From Nipponacmea schrenckii (lineage: Eukaryota > Mollusca > Gastropoda > Lottiidae), in the NCBI GenBank assembly GCA_030562195.1, contig JAUJPP010000007.1, positions 3,348,001 through 3,412,000 on the forward strand: DNA of 64,000 nt. The letters are read 5' to 3'. Within the stretch, counting starts at the first letter, position 1; each line of letters opens with the position of its first letter. This document shows, piece after piece, positions 61,165 through 64,000 of this stretch. Both the position numbers and the translations under genes were made by a program. Below the pieces are notes generated by a model. That model searched no databases, was not told where the DNA came from, and saw nothing but the letters and a program-made list of their open reading frames with translations.

Positions 61165-61312
61165 TTATGGGCTAATGAAGACGGACAACGCCATACAGAG
61201 TGCATCACTGGCTGTAATATGCGAAAGTTCATCTTGACCTTTGCCGGGATTGAACCCTGGACCTTTGGGTTAGCGAGCAAGCGTCTTACTCACCGAGCCA
61301 ACGCGGTTCCTT
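61165..61312 (-). mobile_element. Internally deleted SINE, minus strand
   Basis: Its reverse complement reads GGCTCGGTGAGTAAGACGCT, GGTCCAGGGTTCAATCCCGG, then jumps to the tail (TGTATGGCGTTGTCCGTCTT, CATTAG). The head is well preserved and most of the central body is missing. Confidence 0.82.
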
Positions 61313-61595
61313 CAACAATTATGGCGACCGCTAGTAGTAAATATTATGGAACAAGGGCGTATGTTAGTGTAATGAAAGCATGATAGCTGAAATATAATTC
61401 TATGGTATAATTTTGGTTTATTGGAGGTCCATGTTCAGAGGTTTTTCGACAATAGCTTAATGATCCCAGCCACTTAAAGCCTCAACATTATTTACGAACA
61501 CTTTCCCTTAAAATTAATACTAATAACACAAAAATATAAAGAAATCTAATCTAAAACTAAACTAACTGGTTCCAAACTAAATAAATTAATTCAAG

Positions 61596-62291
61596 TTATA
61601 CTTTTCTAAGTTTATTATTCATTTCTAATATATGTGATGCTTCTTCTTCGTCATATTTGATACAAATGCTTTTGTGTCCTTTCTGCCAAGCGCTTTTCTG
61701 ACATTTGGTCGAACAGTAGAAAGCTTTCTTGCACTTTCCACATGCCTTGAAACCATTGGACGTTTTAGCCTCTTTCTTGCAATTTGTACAGTATGTATTA
61801 TCATCTCCCTCAAATTTACATTTTTTACATTGACACCAAAAATTGAAAGATTTATATAGCCACGAACGTCTCAAATTTCTTGGCATTTGTGGATTTATGT
61901 AAGTCGTCATGAGTTCGGTGCCTTTTTTTATGTCTCGACGGGCAACCATCATGACTCCGGGCAAACCTACAAGATTATCCATAGAGCCATCTCGGACTTC
62001 GATATTATAATCACAATCATGATTTAAGCAAGCATGAAGTGGAAACATTCCTGTAAATAGAGGATCCGGAGCTTTCTTATTTAAGTACCTGAGAAGTTTA
62101 AAACCATTCAAAGTTTTCGAGAGATTAGTCATGAAGAGATGATAAGGATTGATGGATGCTGAATAGGCCTGTAAGTTACATGTTGCTTGGTAATAACGAC
62201 CATTGAACTCTTCTTCGTTGATAAAAAAGTTATCCTTGTTTCCATAGTGGTTGAACACTCTCTGGAACACTGGTAACATGTGAGGCATTCT
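61596..62291 (-). CDS. SET-MYND protein, copy 1 (5' part not found)
   Basis: One open block from the acceptor-like CTGTAG at about 62295 to the stop at 61596, 230 aa from the ATG at 62288. It holds the C-terminal half of a SET domain (GMFPLHACLNHDCDYNIEVR, ELMTTYINP), a post-SET Cys cluster (FNFWCQCKKCKFEG), then a MYND zinc finger (CTNC...CGKCKKAFYCSTKCQ...WQKGHKSIC). Such proteins are protein-lysine methyltransferase-like. The N-terminal SET half was not found in the next 1 kb upstream, so this may be the last exon of a larger gene or a partial duplicate. In SMYD1-3 the MYND finger lies inside the SET domain; here it follows it. Close paralogue of the gene at 63400. Confidence 0.75.
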   Translation of the reverse strand, partial: RMPHMLPVFQRVFNHYGNKDNFFINEEEFNGRYYQATCNLQAYSASINPYHLFMTNLSKTLNGFKLLRYLNKKAPDPLFTGMFPLHACLNHDCDYNIEVRDGSMDNLVGLPGVMMVARRDIKKGTELMTTYINPQMPRNLRRSWLYKSFNFWCQCKKCKFEGDDNTYCTNCKKEAKTSNGFKACGKCKKAFYCSTKCQKSAWQKGHKSICIKYDEEEASHILEMNNKLRKV

Positions 62292-63399
62292 TCTACAGAC
62301 ATGAATACTACCATACGATATAAACCTAAGATAATAGGCTAAAATAGTTGAATAAGCATGCTACAAATCGTTAGTAATATCAATGGCGTTCGCACTTTAC
62401 AATGCCAATGGGCTGGCTTGGTATGGCCCTGACTAGGACCCTCCATGTAGGCCTGATACTTTTTAGAAACGCCACTGAATAAATATAACATTATAATTGA
62501 TCAAGTCAGTGGAACTTTCGCAGATATAGGCATATCCATGTTTCCTTTGTAGGTATCTTTTGTTTACGCTTCGCATAAATTATGAACAATAAATTGAAAA
62601 TCACCAAACCTCACGTAGGTCTATAATCTACATCCACAGAAACACTAGCATGCAAGAAATGTCAGATATGAGAAATAGTTTTCATTGAAACCATATGAAA
62701 TATAAAATATTTGACTCATTCCATTCTGAGTACATTCGTTTCTCAACAAAAAGGATTGACCTTTTCTTTTCTGAAGTGTTAACGATAAAAAAGTTTACCA
62801 CAAAATGACAGCATAAAAAATCTTAATCATTTCTTTGAAACGTGATAGAATAAAATGAGGGGAAATGGCAGTTGGATATCTAATGATAACCAAATTTCAC
62901 TTTTTATTAACAATTATCGGAAAAAGAGTATTAATAGCAGTATTTGTAATAATAAATAGATAGACAAATAAAAATATATAAATTAATAAGAAATGGATTA
63001 AACATGAAGAGGTAGGCATATGTTTGATTTATGAATTGTTCAAAATAGAAAATAGTGACCACATCAGCATGCTCAAATCGCAAACAGATTACATAAAATA
63101 CGATACAAATTACTAAGACTAATAACTAACTAACCAAACCATTTCAAGTTTGAGAATTAAAAACAAAATTAAATGAGATCATCATGACAGCTAAAGGAAT
63201 TGGTATCTTCACGAAAGTTTCAATAATGCAGGTTGATTATTCTATCTTCTTGCTTGCTAAATATATGGTTCAAAATTTATACACGAAAAAGGTGTAGTCC
63301 TTTTTAAAGCAAAATTTTGCGCGATTCTAGGACTACAATATCATATGCATTATACCATAACTATGCTACTTCCGGTTGAAAATCACCAGAGGTAACTGT
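62292..63399. other. Between the two SET-MYND copies
   Basis: AT-rich sequence with no recognised exon or repeat. If copy 1 has an upstream exon here, it is short or diverged. Confidence 0.4.
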
Positions 63400-64000
63400 T
63401 TAATTTGAAGACTTCTGTGTTAAACAAATACTTTTATGACCTCGTCTCCATGCTTCTTTTTGGCATTTAACTGAACAATACCATGCTCTTTTACATTTGC
63501 TACAACAAGGGAAGGCTTTTTCACTTTCTGATTTGGCGTTGCAATTGGTGCATTCATTCTTATCTTCACCCTCAAAAGTACATTGTGGACATTGACACCA
63601 GAAATTGAACGATTTGTATAACCAAGCACGTCTTATGTTTCTTAATAACTTATTATCAATATAGGACGTAAATAATTCCTCTCCTGCTTTTATAAACCTT
63701 TTTGCAACAATGTTTACTCCTGGCGCACCATTACAATCGCCATCTCGTATTTCAACGTTGTTACAACAAGAATGGTTTAAGCAAGCATGTAAGGGAAACA
63801 TTCCGCAGAAGCCTACATAAGGGGGTGATTTTTCCAGATATTTGATTATTTTGAAGCCTCTAAGGTCTGTAGAGAGCTGCTTCATAAATATGTGATAAGG
63901 TGTGGAGCGAGCAGAGAACTCTTGCAAATTGCATGTAGCTTGGTAGTAGCGGCCGTTAAATTCTTCCTCGGTGACGTTGAAAACGACACCCTCGTGACCG
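63400..64000 (-). CDS. SET-MYND protein, copy 2, cut by window end
   Basis: Open from the right window edge to the stop at 63400; the frame continues upstream of ATG 63927 (TEEEFNGRYYQATCNLQ), so that ATG is internal. Same order as copy 1: EEFNGRYYQATCNLQ, GMFPLHACLNHSCCNNVEIR, ELFTSYID, post-SET FNFWCQCPQCTFEGE, then MYND CTNC...CSKCKRAWYCSVKCQ...WRRGHKSICL. The NHSC motif of the SET active site is intact here, whereas copy 1 has NHDC. The two copies are tandem, on the same strand, and clearly derive from duplication. Confidence 0.8.
   Translation of the reverse strand, partial: GHEGVVFNVTEEEFNGRYYQATCNLQEFSARSTPYHIFMKQLSTDLRGFKIIKYLEKSPPYVGFCGMFPLHACLNHSCCNNVEIRDGDCNGAPGVNIVAKRFIKAGEELFTSYIDNKLLRNIRRAWLYKSFNFWCQCPQCTFEGEDKNECTNCNAKSESEKAFPCCSKCKRAWYCSVKCQKEAWRRGHKSICLTQKSSN

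Overview
The window looks like nuclear DNA of a lophotrochozoan animal, most likely a mollusc. It is AT-rich. Its genes have spliced exons with GT-AG borders and clear metazoan orthologues. Its introns and intergenic stretches are packed with short DNA transposons, tRNA-derived SINEs and the long 'pearl-like' repeats I associate with molluscs. No bacterial operons, CRISPR arrays or rRNA genes were seen. All names come from reading the translations; no database search was run.

Layout of host genes: a SPATA2-family gene (minus, 1-1198, runs off the left edge); GAS8/DRC4 (plus, 2854-10254, 10 coding exons); an intergenic transposon nest (12.7-15.4 kb); MYLIP (plus, 18424-24660, 6 exons); a GH30 glucosylceramidase-like gene (minus, 27817-29549, 2 exons); a mobile-element district (31.9-37.2 kb); MRPS17 (plus, 37304-38459); IMPA1 (plus, 39830-45146, 8 coding exons); EXOSC7 (minus, 45749-52451, 9 exons); a ZDHHC3/7-type palmitoyltransferase (plus, 52719-57525, 7 exons); and two tandem SET-MYND genes (minus, 61596-62291 and 63400-64000, the second cut by the window end). 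For GAS8, MYLIP, MRPS17, IMPA1, EXOSC7 and ZDHHC3 a complete reading frame could be assembled exon by exon with consistent splice phases.

The most unusual object is a 3.78-kb transposon (32111-35891) with inverted repeats of about 350 bp. It encodes a DDE/integrase-like transposase remnant from one end and, converging from the other end, an alpha-type protein kinase. Both genes are broken in this copy. A second element with the same TATGG...CCATA ends sits in an IMPA1 intron. It has a 6-bp target duplication and carries the N-terminal part of a related transposase. Both resemble the IS3EU superfamily as I remember it. A kinase as transposon cargo is, as far as I know, undescribed.

Other structures: a three-level transposon nest whose target duplications are all legible (TTA, then an 8-mer, then TTAA); a head-to-head EXOSC7/ZDHHC3 pair, a neighbourhood I recall from human 3p21, sharing a promoter with a duplicated ETS+CRE module; an RFX X-box upstream of the ciliary gene GAS8; a GH30 enzyme that reads more like bacterial than vertebrate family members; and an excess of the palindrome TAGGCCTA.
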